Shown here in pieces: positions 50,644 through 62,400 of a DNA stretch of 64,000 bases; position 1 is the stretch's first letter, and each line of letters starts with the position of its first letter. This DNA is from Closterium sp. NIES-65 (taxonomy: Eukaryota > Streptophyta > Zygnematophyceae > Desmidiales > Closteriaceae). The position numbers were made by a program, and so were the translations under genes. The DNA lies in assembly GCA_948144175.1 (NCBI GenBank), contig CANXME010000202.1, positions 1,203,253-1,267,252 of the forward strand, written 5' to 3'. The notes beneath the pieces are model-generated. The model saw nothing but the letters and a program-made list of their open reading frames with translations. It had not been told where the DNA came from and ran no database searches.

Positions 50644-50686
50644 TGGTATCGAGCAGGTTCCCCTGTGGGAACTGTGCTTAGGGCCC
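50644..50686 (+). promoter_or_regulatory. E9 primer site, hairpin and GGGCCC palindrome
   Basis: TGGTATCGAGC, then GTTCCC (50657-50662) pairing with GGGAAC (50667-50672), then GGGCCC (50681-50686). A further hairpin GCCCGGAG-TGCG-CTCCGGGC follows a T-run near 50715. Confidence 0.75.
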
Positions 50687-50759
50687 ACCACCACTACCTC
50701 GAACTTTTTTCTGCCCGGAGTGCGCTCCGGGCTCTCTCTCTTCCTTCTCTTGACCGGCC

Positions 50760-51490
50760 CTTCGCCGCCAGCGCGCCGCCCTAGCCGCTAGCGCGCCGCC
50801 CGCCCTAGAGCCTGAGCCCCGCCATTAGCAGCCCGCGAGCCGCCCTTAGCAGCCCGCGCGCCGCCCTAACGCCCGCGCTCCGCTCGCCGCCCTAGCGCCC
50901 TAGCGCCCTAGCGCCCGCGCACCGCCCTACGCAGCCCGCGCGCAGCCCTTGTGAGCCGCCCGTGCGCCGCCCAGAGCCGCCCGTCAGCCGCCCTCAGCCA
51001 CTCGACTCGCCGCCCGTGCGCCGCCCTCTGCCGCTCGTGAGCCGCCCGTGCGCCGCCCGCGAGCCGCCCGACGCGCCGCCCGTGCGCCGCCCTCGGCTGC
51101 CCGTGAGCTGCACGTGCGCTGCACGTGCGCCGCTCGTCAGCCGCCCGTCAGCCGCCCGTGGGTGCTCGACGCGCCGCCCGTGCGCCGCCCTCTGACGCTC
51201 GTGAGCCGCCCGTGCGTCGCCCTCAGCCGCCCGACGCGCCGCCCGTGCGCCGCCTGTGAGCCGCCCGAACGCCACCCTCAGCCGCCCGTGAGCCGCCCTC
51301 AGCCGCCCGTGAGCCGCCCGTGCGCCGCCCTCAGCCGCCCAACGTGCCGCCCGTGAGCCGCCCGCGAGCCGCCCGTGAGCCGCCCGTCACGACGCCCGCG
51401 CCGCCCGTGCCTCCCGCGTCACCCGAGCCGCACGAGCCGCCCGAGCAGCAGAGCCGCCCGAGTCGCCTGTGCCGCTGAGCGCCCGAGCTG
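50760..51490 (+). repeat. E9 leader minisatellite
   Basis: Imperfect repeats of GAGCCGCCCGTGCGCCGCCC-like units up to the gag leader. Confidence 0.85.
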
Positions 51491-51639
51491 CCCGAGCCGC
51501 CCGAGCCGCCTCAGGTGCCGAGCTCCTGGTCCTGTGGGGCTGCTGCTGCTCCTGGGCCGGCGAAGTTGCTGTGCTGCCGTGTTGCTGTGCTGCTGAGCTG
51601 CTCGACCCTTCCTGTCTGGTGAGACTGTCGACTGCTATC

Positions 51640-54600
51640 ATGGCCACCCCTAGTGTCCTGGCTTTTGACGCTGAGGGTCGCGCCATTGACTTTGCGGTCT
51701 GGGTCAACGACCTGCAGCTGTATTTGCAGTGCGATTCGATAGATGACATTTCTCTCTTTGACTTTGCCTCTGGCGCTGTCCCTGCCCCTCCTGCTGATGC
51801 TGACCCCACTGTTCGCTCCAAGTGGGCCACACGTGATGCTGTTGCACGTCTTGCTGTGCGTCGCCACCTCCCTTCCTCCGAGCGTGCACACTTTAGTCAG
51901 TGCAAGAGTGCTCAGGCCTTGTACGACGCTGTAGTTGCGCGCTACTCCTCCCCTTCCTCTGCCACACTGAGCCGCCTCATGCTACCGTACCTCTTCCCTG
52001 ACCTTGCTGCCTTTCCCACAGTCGCTGACCTCTTTACCCACCTCCGCGCTAGTGACACTCGCTACCGAGCTGCGCTTCCTGCTGACTTCTGTGCCGCGAA
52101 CCCCCCTCCCATGTACATCACCCTCTACTTTCTAGTCACCCGTCTCCCTGAGTCCCTTCGTGTAGTTAGGGACCAGTTTCTCTCTGTCTGTCCGACCACC
52201 CTCACTGTCGACCTCCTCGAGAAGTCCCTGCTAGCGGCGGAGAAGAGCATAGTCGCTGTAGGGGCCTCTCGTGGTGACCCTCGCACCCCCATCTTTGAGG
52301 GGTGTTCTCCTTCCCCCCTGTTACCCTCTGTCGCCTTTGCTGCTGCGGCCAACCTCGTTGGTCTAGAGTCGGTCGGTGCGGCGTCTGCCCCCAGCGGTAG
52401 GCGCCACTCTGGCAAGGGCAAGGGGGGCAAGGGAGCGGGTGGAGCTAGCGGGGGCGGTGGCGGAGGAGGTGGGGGCGGCGGGGGGAGTGGGGGTGGCGGT
52501 GGAGGTGGTGGCGGGTGTGGAGGTACTAGTGGCGGCAGTTAAGGCGGAGGTGGCGGCGGAGGTGGCGGCGGAGGTGGCGGTGGGAGCGGCGGGGGCGAGG
52601 GTGGCGGTGGCGGCGGTGGCGGCGGAGGCGGGGGTGGAGGTGGTGGAGGTGGTCGGAGTGGCTCGTCCCAGCGGAGCAGCACTGGGGGTGGTCAGCGCCA
52701 GCAGCAGCAGCAGCCGCAGCAGCAGCAGCAGCAGCAGCAGCAGCGCTCTCACGACGTCCCCGCCCCTCAGCAGCTCCGTGAGTGGTACTCGCAGCGTCAG
52801 CGTGGTGGGGCGTTTGGTCCCTGCACCTACGTCCTTCGCACCGGCGACCGCGCGGGTGAGCAGTGTGGGGGCACCCACACCGCCCGGCGCTGCTTTGGCC
52901 GCATGACCGACGCTTGGCGCCAGTAGTTTCCGGAGGCCTCTGAGATCCCCCGCTGGGGAGAGCTGTCTAGGGCTGGTGTAGCTATCTTTGATCTTGACTT
53001 TGATGCTATCCTTGCTGCCATGCATGCTATGACTGTTAGTGATGAAGGTGACTGTTACCGGTGTTTCCCGCCCGACCCGGGCATTGGTACTGCTGCGCTA
53101 GGTGCCAGTGAGGCTGCTGCTCTAGGTGCCAGTGCGTCTGTGCTCTCAGGTACTGGTGAGTCTCCCCTCTCAGGTACTAGTGAGTCTGCACTCTCAGGTA
53201 CTGTGTCGGCTTCGCCTCTCACACCTTCACCCTTGACTCTGGGGCGTCTCGCTCCTTCTTTCGGGACCGCACCACTCTCACGCCGCTTAGTCGGCCGGTT
53301 GTGGTGTCCCTGGCTGACCCCTGTGGGGGTCCTGTCCTGTCTCGTTTCTCCACAGTCCTCCCGTGTCCGGCGGCTCCCTCTGGCACCCTGTCTGGTCTCT
53401 ACCTCCCCTCGTTCTCTACGAACCTGGTGAGTGGTGCTGACCTACAGGATGCGGGTGTCCAACAGTTCACTCCTGCTCGTCAGTGGGTGACACACTGCAC
53501 AGAGGCTCGCACAGGTCGCCTCTTGGCTACGTTTACACGTCAGCCAGGGTCGAGCCTGTACACACTGACCACTGCTTCTCCTCCTGTTGCTGAGTCTGGT
53601 AGGGTCCCTTCGTCTGGCCAGGTGTTTGCTGCGGCGTCCAGGTCTGGTCCTGAGTATGCCCCCTGTTTGTGTCGCCGTTTGTCTCACGAGACCCTCCTCT
53701 GGCACCATCGCCTTGGCCACCCCTCTTTGCTTCGGCTCAGAGGTATGGCCTCTCGTCTTCTTGTGTCTGGTCTCCCCCAGTCCCTCCCTCTCCTTCCTCA
53801 GGGCCCTGGCCCTGCCTATGTCCCCTGTGTCGAGGGGCGCCAGCGTGCTGCCCCTCACTCCTCCCAGTTTCCTCCGACAGAGGCCCCGTTGCAGACGCTT
53901 CACATGGACGTGTGGGGCCCAGCCCGCGTCCGTGGACAGGGTCAGGAGCGCTACTTCCTGCTCGTTGTTGTCGACTACTCGCGTTACACCACAGTCTTCC
54001 CCTTGCACAGCAAGGGTGATGTCACTGAGGTGCTGATCGACTGGATCCGCGCAGCTCGTCTCCACCTCAGGCAGAGCTTTGGCTCAGACCTTCGTGTTTT
54101 GCATCTGCACTCGAACAGAGGCGGAGAGTTCTCCTCCGGCCTCGTGCGTGCCTACTATCGTGCGCGAGGCATCCGTCAGACCTTCACGCTTCCGGACTCA
54201 CCGCAGCAAAATGGGATTGCAGAGCGCCGCATTGGCATGGTCATGGACGTCGCTCGTACGTCCATGATGCATGCCGCAGCCCCCCATTTTTTGTGGCCGT
54301 TTGCGGTCAGGTACGCGGCGCATCAGATCAACCTCCACCACAGGGTCTCCAGGCCGGAGACCTCCCCAGCCCTACTATGGACGGGGAACGTTGGCGATGC
54401 GTCTGCGTTCCGGGTCTGGGGATCTCGGGCGTTTGTCCGCGACTTGGCTGCGGACAAGCTGTCCCCTCGCGCTTCTCCCTGCGTCTTCCTGGGGTTCCCC
54501 CCCGACGCCCGCGGGTGGTAGTTCTACCACCCCACCTCTCGCCGTGTTCTGTCCTCCCAGGACGTCACGTTCGACGAGTCGGTGCCCTACTACCGCCTCT

Positions 54601-57589
54601 TCCCCTACCGCACTCCGTCCCTCCCCCCGCCCCCGCTCGTTCTTGTCCCAGGTTCCCCCCCGTTAGACCCCCTCCCCCCTCAGGGTCCTGCCCCTTCAGG
54701 TGTGTCCTAGGTAGACGCAGTCGAGCCTGCTGAGGTCACTGGTGACTCTGGTGCTGCGGGTGGTGCTGAGATGGGGGTGCTACGTCTGGGGGTGCTGAGC
54801 CTGGGGGTGCTGAGCCTGGGGGTGCTGAGCCTGGGGGTGCTGAGCCTGGGGGTGCTGAGCCTGGGGGTGCTACGCTTGGAGGTGCCTTGCCTGGGGGTGC
54901 TGGGTCTGGGGGTGCTGAGCCTGGAGGCTCTCTCGGTACTTCGTCTCGCCGGGAGCCACTCTCTCCACAGGAGCTGCGCGAGTGGTTTGCCCGGCGCTGG
55001 AGCCGTACTCCTGGTGCTGGAGGTTCGTCGGCTACTGAGGGTGCTGCTGTCGCGGGACCCGGAGGTGCTCGTCCTGGGAGTACTAGAGCTGCTAGACCTG
55101 CAGTTTTGACTGGAGCTGGTGTTGCTGAGGGTGTTGGCGCTGAGACTACCACTGGCGGTCCGGCTGGCGGTGCTTCTGGTGGTGCTAGAGGTTCTGGGGC
55201 TGCTGGAGGTGCTGCTGGGGGTTCTGGAGCTGCTGGAGGTGCTGCTGGAGGTGGTGCTGGCGCGGGTACTCCTGCTGGGGGTACTGGTACAGTCCCTGCT
55301 GTTTTTGGCGTCGCCACGCGGCCCCGACCGTACTTTGTTCCACTCCTGCAGCAGGTTCTTGGTCTTACACCTTCTCCTGGTCCTCCTCCTCCTCCTTCCT
55401 TAGAGGGTCCACAGCCTGTCTCGTCACAGTCACAGCTACAGCCTGCCTCCCCTTTGCCTGCTCCTTCTCCCTACGCTGGTCCTACTGGAGGTCTTACTGA
55501 GCGTCGTGAGCCTGCGTCTCGTCCTGCGTCGCCTGTTCGTACTGCGCGCGCTAGTGATCGCGGTTCGCGTCAGCATCCTCCTCCTGTCCCTGGCATGCAC
55601 CGGATGTCTCTGCGTCCGTCAAGTGCTCCTCTGCGTGCCCCTTTGCCTTCTCCTCCTGCGTCCTCTCTTCCTGCTCTCGCCGACCTTGCGTCGGACTCTC
55701 TTCGTGCTGCCAGTCCTACTGTCATGCGTCTCCTTGCTACTGCCATCACTGACCCTTCTTTCGAGTCTACTGCTGCGTATGCCCTTGTTACTGAGCTCGT
55801 CGACTTTGCTGCTCGCTGTCGTCTAGACTACGCTACTAGTCTTGTCGCTGAGTCTGCGTCTGCCTGTCCTCCGTCCGTCGGGGGTGAGTGTGCCCTTGGC
55901 ACGGACGTCCTTGAGGACAGGCAGGAGGAGTTCCAGTGCCTGGCAGCCGCTTCACCTCATCTCGTGTCCGTACTGCTCACCCCTGAGGGAGACCCGGATG
56001 CACTTGACATCCCGACTCCGCGCTCTTACGCGGAGGCGATAGAGGGTCCCTACTCCTCTCAGTGGCAGGCAGCTATGGATGCTGAGATGGCTTTCTGGAA
56101 GTCCACAGGCACCTACGTTGACGCTGTCCCCCCTCCTGGGGCGAACATCGTCAGTGGCATGTGGATCTTCCGGGTGAAGCGGCCGCCTGGTTCTCCGCCT
56201 GTCTTCAAGGCGCGTTACGTGGCTCGTGGTTTCAGTCAGCGGCAGGAAGTTGACTACTTTCAGACCTTCTCCCCGACCCCGAAGATGACCACTCTTCGGG
56301 TACTACTGCACGTCGCTGCTCACCGTGATTACGAGCTGCACTCTCTCGACTTCAGCACTCCTTTCTTGCAGGGCAGCCTACACGAGGAGATCTGGCTGCG
56401 GCGCCCTCCTGGCTTCACTTTGTCTTTCCCTCCTGGTACCCAGTGGAGTCTCCGGCGTCCAGTCTACGGTCTTGGCTAGGCGCCGCGTGAGTGGCACGAC
56501 ACACTTAGGACTACGCTGGCGGCACTTGGGTTTGCTCCTTCTACTGACGACCCGTCGCTGTTTCTGCGCACCGACACTTCTCTGCCGCCGTTCTACATCC
56601 TCGTGTACGTCGACGACTTGGTCTTTGCCACAGCTGACACTGCTGGACTCGCCTACGTGAAGTCCGAGCTGCAGAAGAGACACACGTGCACTGACCTGGG
56701 TGAGCTGCGCAGCTACCTTGGCTTGCATATCACCCGGGACAGAGCACGCCGCACCATCACCCTGACTCAGTCACACATGGTGCAGCAGGTCCTTCAGCGC
56801 TTCGGCTTCACGTACTCCTCGCCTCAGGCCACTCCTCTGCCTACTCGCCACTCGCTCTCAGCTCTGCCTTCGGATGAGTCCGTAGAGTCGAGTGGCCCGT
56901 ATCCAGAGCTTGTCGGCTGCCTCATATACCTGATGACCTGCACACGACCTGACCTTGCATACCCTCTTAGCATTCTTGCACGCTATGTTGCTCCTGGGAG
57001 ACACCGACCAGAGCACATGGCTGCAGCGAAGAGGGTGTTGCGCTACTTGTGCAGTACGTCGAGCATGGGGCTAGTGCTTGGAGGGCGCAGTCCAGTGGTC
57101 CTCACTGGGCACGCAGACGCTTCTTGGGCTGACGACCAGGCTTCGCAGTGGTCGTCACAGGGTTACACTTTCAGTCTCGGTTCCGGCTCTGTTTCGTGGC
57201 GGGCTACTCGCTCGTCTTCTGTTCTTGACTCCAGTTGTGAGGATGAGATCTACGCAGGGGCCATGGCTGCTCAGGAGCTTCGCTGGCTCACCTACCTGCT
57301 GACTGACCTTGGAGAGCCACCTCGTTCTCCTCCAGTCTTGTACGTAGACAACAAGGCCATGCTGGCCTTGTGTCGAGAGCAGCGACTGGAGCATAGGACA
57401 AAGCACATTGCTCTCCGCTACTTTCTTGCGCGTGAGCTGCAGCAGCGTGGACAGTTGCGACTTGCGTACGTGGCCTCTGAGGCCAACACTGCTGATGTCT
57501 TCACCAAGGCACTTGCGCCTTGTGATCATCAGCGCCTCTGCACTCAGTTGGGCCTTGTGCCTGTCTTGCCTCACTTGCTTACTTCTTGA
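51640..57589 (+). pseudogene. gag-pol: E9 gag-pol remnant
   Basis: Gag starts at ATG 51640 (MATPSVLAFDAEGRAIDFAV) and is open into the Gly linker, where TAA at 52540 stops it. TAGs at 52924, 54519, 54708 and 56477 replace Gln CAG. Frames shift near 53215 and between 54521 and 54890. The protease block is disturbed by the first shift. Integrase has lost one acidic residue: the HSDRGGEF motif reads HSNRGGEF near 54110. The RT and RNase H segment (56603-57589, 328 codons, YVDD) is open. The element cannot act on its own. Confidence 0.9.
54765..54950 (+). repeat. E9 GAEPG-type 15-bp repeats
   Basis: About ten GGTGCTGAGCCTGGG-like units near the second frameshift. Confidence 0.85.
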
Positions 57590-57800
57590 CCTTGCTTGTA
57601 CTGTCACATGTATATACTCTTGCTCTTGCTTGCTTAGCCTTTTGTATACCTATATGTGATCTTGCATGTGAACTGGCCTTCTGGCCTTTGAACTTGTGCT
57701 CGGAATGTGTGGTGATTTTGTGATCCACCCTGAGCTTTGCATTGCTTTGCTTGAATGGTCTTGTGACCCCTTGTTCTCCCCCACTTTGCCTATGGGGGTG

Positions 57801-57937
57801 TGTCAGAACATTATAGCTTACTTACTTGTGTAGGCTTTAGTGGGGTATCCCATAGGGCGTACAACCTAATTAAGGTTTCCTACAGTATTTGTACTCACTT
57901 CGTTCATAGTCATTTCATTCTCGTTCACTTCTTCTTA
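57801..57937 (+). repeat. E9 3' LTR
   Basis: Preceded by the purine tract ATGGGGGTG. Carries a CAGTA insertion and several substitutions relative to the 5' copy. Confidence 0.92.
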
Positions 57938-57942
57938 GAGAC

Positions 57943-57975
57943 GACAGAGGCGCTTAAGACTTATTGTTCCTAACA
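57943..57975 (-). repeat. E8 5' LTR, remaining 33 bp
   Basis: GACAGAGGCGCTTAAGAC through TTCCTAACA matches the end of 45892-46325 and proves that E9 split this LTR. Confidence 0.92.
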
Positions 57976-58920
57976 TTTCGTACCATATCAGTCTCAGTTG
58001 TTGCATTGATGTATTTGATATTCCCTTCAAAACATGTACGACGATACTTGTACACCAACGTTTTTGTGGTCATTTATGTACGAGTGTCTCTCGGTGGTAC
58101 TACAGTTTTTTTTTTTTTTTTTTTTTGGGTTGCGAAGCAACCTATTACAATCGTTATGTACAATTTTTTTTTTTCATCCTCTTTACTTCAAAAAATGAAG
58201 GATGAAGAAAAACTAGTGAACGGTAACAAAGCGACTGAGTGCCATGTATTTGCCACTGCAATTTAGCACACTCCCCTTACCTCATTCCTTCTCATTTCCC
58301 GGTTTGTTTTAACAGAACCCATACTCTATGGGTTGCCAAAATGATATTGTGAACGTGGGACTGCTTATTCCGTAACGCATATGCCAGATGATGTTATGCG
58401 TATATGATGTATAATGATGAAATGGTGATCTAAATATTAAATGGAAAATGCATTATTATATCGCATATATAACTATGGTAATGAAATGAATGCATAGTGA
58501 AAATGCGTCACAGTTAACTGACCCAGACGCTATGCTACCGCATCCCCTGCCTAGCATGGGGGGGAGCTCAATAGCATAGTTCCTGAGCCATCCAACTATG
58601 ACATAAAACAACACAATCTGTGCGATCTAAAAAAAAGGTCAATTCCATCAAATCCAGTTCGAATGGACACACTCACTGAGTGCGCAAAGAACCTTCTCGG
58701 AAATGATAGTTTGATCCTTTTTTTTTAAACCCACAGACATGTGTTATTAATGCAATGGAAGCATGAACAAAAGCACATACATACACAATACGACACATAC
58801 ACACACACGCACATGAACACATACAAACGCAGACACATGATCACACACATTCACACAAATAAAAAAACGCTCAATGCATCAACTGTTTTCAACAAAAAAA
58901 AACAGGAGCAAAATTAAACC
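57976..58920. other. AT-rich host DNA after E8
   Basis: 57981-58040 is the tail of a roughly 230-bp repeat unit. A T-run of about 22 lies at 58109-58130, followed by the small hairpin GGTTGC-GAA-GCAACC. 58165-58215 holds a longer inverted repeat (TTCATCCT and AGGATGAA). 58760-58860 is CA-rich simple sequence. No coding region is supported. Confidence 0.55.
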
Positions 58921-58989
58921 CTAGCAATAAGATATAATCCTACACGGAACCATCTGTATCTTTGCACCGTCCAGATTAACCTTCACTTC
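58921..58989 (-). CDS. Probable terminal exon of a - strand host gene
   Basis: Reading leftwards from an acceptor TTTTCTTCAG, 22 codons (EVKVNLDGAKIQMVPCRII and three more) end in TAG at 58923-58921. A pyrimidine-rich intron lies to the right and is invaded by E10 at 59121/59122, so the rest of the gene should lie beyond the window. The gene is not identified. Confidence 0.4.
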   Translation of the reverse strand, partial: EVKVNLDGAKIQMVPCRIISYC

Positions 58990-59121
58990 CTGAAGAAAAC
59001 AGCAAGGTCTGTTGGAAAGAATCAGCAATAGAAAGAAAAAAGAAAGACAAATGCGGAACAGTAAGGATAAGGTGCATAATTGTACCACAAAAACGCTAAG
59101 AATTCTAGCAATGATACAATA
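58990..59121 (-). other. Probable intron, cut by E10
   Basis: Pyrimidine-rich on the - strand. CAATA (59117-59121) should be the left target copy for E10. Confidence 0.4.
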
Positions 59122-59257
59122 TGTGAAATGAGTAAGCAGGAATGAATCAACTATGAATGAAAGCAGTACAAATATGAAACCCTAACTGGGTTGTACCCCC
59201 TATGGGATACCCCACTACAGCCTACACAGCAGTATAAGCTATAGATATGTTCTGACA
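59122..59257 (-). repeat. E10 3' LTR (136 bp)
   Basis: TGTGAAATGAGT to GTTCTGACA; AACCC-TAACT-GGGTT inverted repeat present. Confidence 0.88.
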
Positions 59258-59464
59258 CACCCCCATAGGCAAAGTGGGGGAGAACAAGGGGTCACAAGAC
59301 CAGTCAACCAAGACAAAGCAAAGCTCAGGGTGGATCACAAAGTCACCACACAGTCCGAGCACAAGAGCAAGGCCAAAGGCCAGTTCACAAGCAAGAGTAC
59401 ACACATATATATAAAGCTAGACAAGCAAGAGCAGGTATATATATATGTCACAGTACAAGTGAAG

Positions 59465-62400
59465 TCAAGAGGAGAGCAAGTGAGGCAAGACAGGCACAAG
59501 ACCCAGCTGGGTGCAGAAGCGCTGATGGTCACAAGGCGCAAGTGCCTTGGTGAACACATCAGCAGTGTTGGCCTCAGAGGCCACGTACGCAAGTCGCAAC
59601 TGACCACGCTGCTGCAGCTCACGAGCAAGGAAGTAGCGGAGAGCAATGTGCTTCGTTCTGTGCTCCAAGCGCTGCTCTCGACACAAGGCCAGCATAGCCT
59701 TGTTGTCTACGTACAGCACTGGAGGAGAACGAGGCAGCTCTCCAAGGTCAGTCAGCAGGTAGGTGAGCCAGCGAAGCTCCTGTGCAGCCATGGCCCCGGC
59801 GTAGATCTCAGCCTCACAACTGGAGCCGAGAACCGAAGACGAGCGAGTAGACCGCCACGAGACAGAGCCGGAACCAAGGCTGAAGGTGTAACCCTGTGAC
59901 GACCGCTGCGTAGCCTGGTCGTCAGCCCAAGACGCGTCCGCGTGGCCGGTAAGGACCACTGGACCCCGCCCTCCAAGCACTAGCCCCATGCCTGACGTAC
60001 TGCACAGGTAGCGCAATACCCTCTTCGCTGCAGCCATGTGCTCCGGTCTGTGTCTCCCAGGAGCAACATAGCGTGCAAGAATGCTCAGAGGGTATGCAAG
60101 GTCAGGTCGTGTGCAGGTCATCAGGTACATGAGGCAGCCAACAAGCTCCGCATACGGACCACTCGACTCTACGGACTCATCCGAAGGCAGAGCTGAGAGT
60201 GAGTGGCGAGTAGGCAGAGGAGTGGCCTGAGGCAAGGAGTACGTGAAGCCGAAGCGCTGAAGGACCTGCTGCACCATGTGTGACTGAGTCAAGGTAATGG
60301 TGCGGCGTGCTCTGTCCCGAGTGATCTGCAAGCCAAGGTAGCTGCGCAGTTCACCCAGGTCTGTGCACGTGTGTCTCTTCAACAGCTCGGACTTCACGTA
60401 GGCGAGTCCAGCAGTGTCCGCTGTGGCAAAGACCAGGTCGTCGACGTACACGAGGATGTAGAACGGCGGCAGGGAAGTGTCGGTGCGAAGAAACAGCGAC
60501 GGGTCAGCAGTAGAAGGAGCAAACCCAAGAGCCGCAAGCGTAGTCCTCAGTGTGTCGTGCCACTCACGCGGTGCCTGGCGGAGACCGTAGACTGGCCGTC
60601 GGAGGCTCCACTGGGTGCCAGGAGGGAAAGTCCCAGTGAAGCCAGGTGGACGGCGAAGCCAGATCTCCTCGTGCAGGCTACCCTGCAAGAACGCAGTGCT
60701 GAAGTCGAGAGAGTGAAGCTCGTAGTCGCGCTGAGCGGCTATGTGCAGCAGCACCCGAAGAGTAGTCATCTTCGGGGTGGGAGAGAAGGTCTGAAAGTAG
60801 TCAACTCTCTGCCGCTGACTGAAGCCACGAGCAACGTACCGTGCCTTGAAGACAGGTGGAGAGCCCGGCGGCCGCTTCACCCTGAAGATCCACATGCCAC
60901 TGACGATGTTCGCCCCAGGAGGGGGAACCGCGTCAACGTAGGTGCCTGTGGACTTCCAGGAAGCCATCTCTGCATCCATAGCTGCCTGCCACTGAGAGGA
61001 GTAGGGACCCTCTACGGCCTCCGCGTAAGAACGCGGAGTCGGGATGTCTAGTGCATCCGGGTCTCCCTCAGGGGCAAGCAGTACAGACGCGAGATGAGGT
61101 GAAGCAGCCGCTAGACACTGTAACTCCTCCTGCCTGTCCTCTAGGACGTCTGTGCCAATAGCACACTCACCCCCGACGGACGGAGGACAGACAGACGCAG
61201 ACTCAGCAACAAGACTAGCAGCGTAGTCGAGACGACAGCGAGCAGCAAAGTCGACGAGCTCAGCGACTAGAGCAGACGCAGCAGTGGACTCAAAAGAGGG
61301 GTCAGTGACGACAGTAGCAAGCAGACGCGTGACAGTGGGACTGGCAGCACGAAGAGAGTCCGACTCAGGGTCCGCAAGCGCAGGAAGAGAGGACTCAGGA
61401 GGAGAAGGCAAAGGGGCACGCAGAGGAGCAGTGGACGGACGTAAAGACATCCGGTGCGTGCCAGGGACAGGAGGAGGACGCTGACGCGAACTGCGACCAC
61501 TAGCGCGAGCAGCACGAACAGGCGACGCGGGACGAGACGCAGGCTCACGACGCTCAGCAAGACCTCCAGTAGGACCAGTGTAAGGAGAGGGAGCAGGCAG
61601 CGGAGAGGAAGGCTCCAGTAGGGGCTGCGACTGGACAGGCGGTGGACCCTCTACTGGAGGAGAAAGCCCAAGAACCTGCTGAAGGAGCGGAACGAAGTAC
61701 GGCCGAGGCCGCGCGGCAGCTCCAGACTCAGCAGGGACAGCACCAGCGCCACCCACACCTCCAGCGGCAGGACCAACAGCAGCAGGCTCAGCACGAACGC
61801 CCTCAGCAGCTCCAGCCCCAGGAGGACCTGCAGGGCCAGCAGCTCCGGGTCCGGCTGCACCCGCACCCTCGACGGTCGAAGAAGCTCCAGCTCCAGCTCC
61901 AGCAGCACCTCCAGACTCAGCAGCATGCCTCCAGCGGCGAGCGAACCACTCGCGCAGCTCCTGTGGAGAGAGGGGCTCCCGGCGAGACGCAGCAGCAGGA
62001 GAAACCCCAGGCTCAGCAGCTCCAGACGCAGCACCCCCAGGCTCAGCAGCTCCCAGCTCAGCACCCCCAGGCTCAGCAGCTCCCGACCCAGCACCCCCAG
62101 ACCCAGCACCTCCAGGCACAGCACCCCCCGGCTCAGCACCCCCAGGCTCCGCACCCTCCGCAGTAGCACCCTCAGGCCCAGCACCCCCAGCAGTAGCACC
62201 CCCAGGCTCAGCACCCCCGCGCACAGCACCCCCAGAGTCAGCACCCCCAGGCTCAGCACCCGCAGCAGCACCAGAGTCACCAGTAACCTCGACCGGGTCA
62301 ACGGCGTCTACCTGGGACACACCTGAGGGGGCAGGAACCTGAGGGGGGAGGGGGTCTACCGGGGGGGGAACCGGCACAAGGAAGTCCGGGGGAGGGGGGA

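Larger units (their letters stand above)
50512..57937 (+). mobile_element. E9: degenerate Ty1/copia element nested in the E8 LTR
   Basis: LTRs 50512-50643 (132 bp) and 57801-57937 (137 bp) have several differences and a 5-bp insertion in the 3' copy, whose final CA is mutated to TA. Flanks GACAC (50507-50511) and GAGAC (57938-57942) are a target duplication with one mismatch. Primer site TGGTATCGAGC at 50644. The family is the same as E1-E4, the coding region is broken. It is younger than E8, which it splits. Confidence 0.94.
45892..57975 (-). mobile_element. E8: second Ty1/copia family, interrupted by E9
   Basis: The 3' LTR is at 45892-46325 (434 bp, TGTTGGG..CCCAACA ends). The 5' LTR runs from about 50111 to 50511 and finishes at 57943-57975 beyond E9. 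Flanks TTCCG and TTTCG are a 5-bp target duplication with one mismatch, and neighbouring repeat units show the empty site CTCTTCCGTACCAT. Coding is on the - strand, 46304-50054, without gag. The longer LTR, AT-richer coding and different protein place it in another copia lineage from the rest. Confidence 0.92.

Noticed and set aside
58109..58150. T-run with hairpin as a terminator or a reversed poly-A tail of a LINE
   Set aside because: No target duplication or coding DNA is linked to it; a T-run next to a 6-bp hairpin is not enough.
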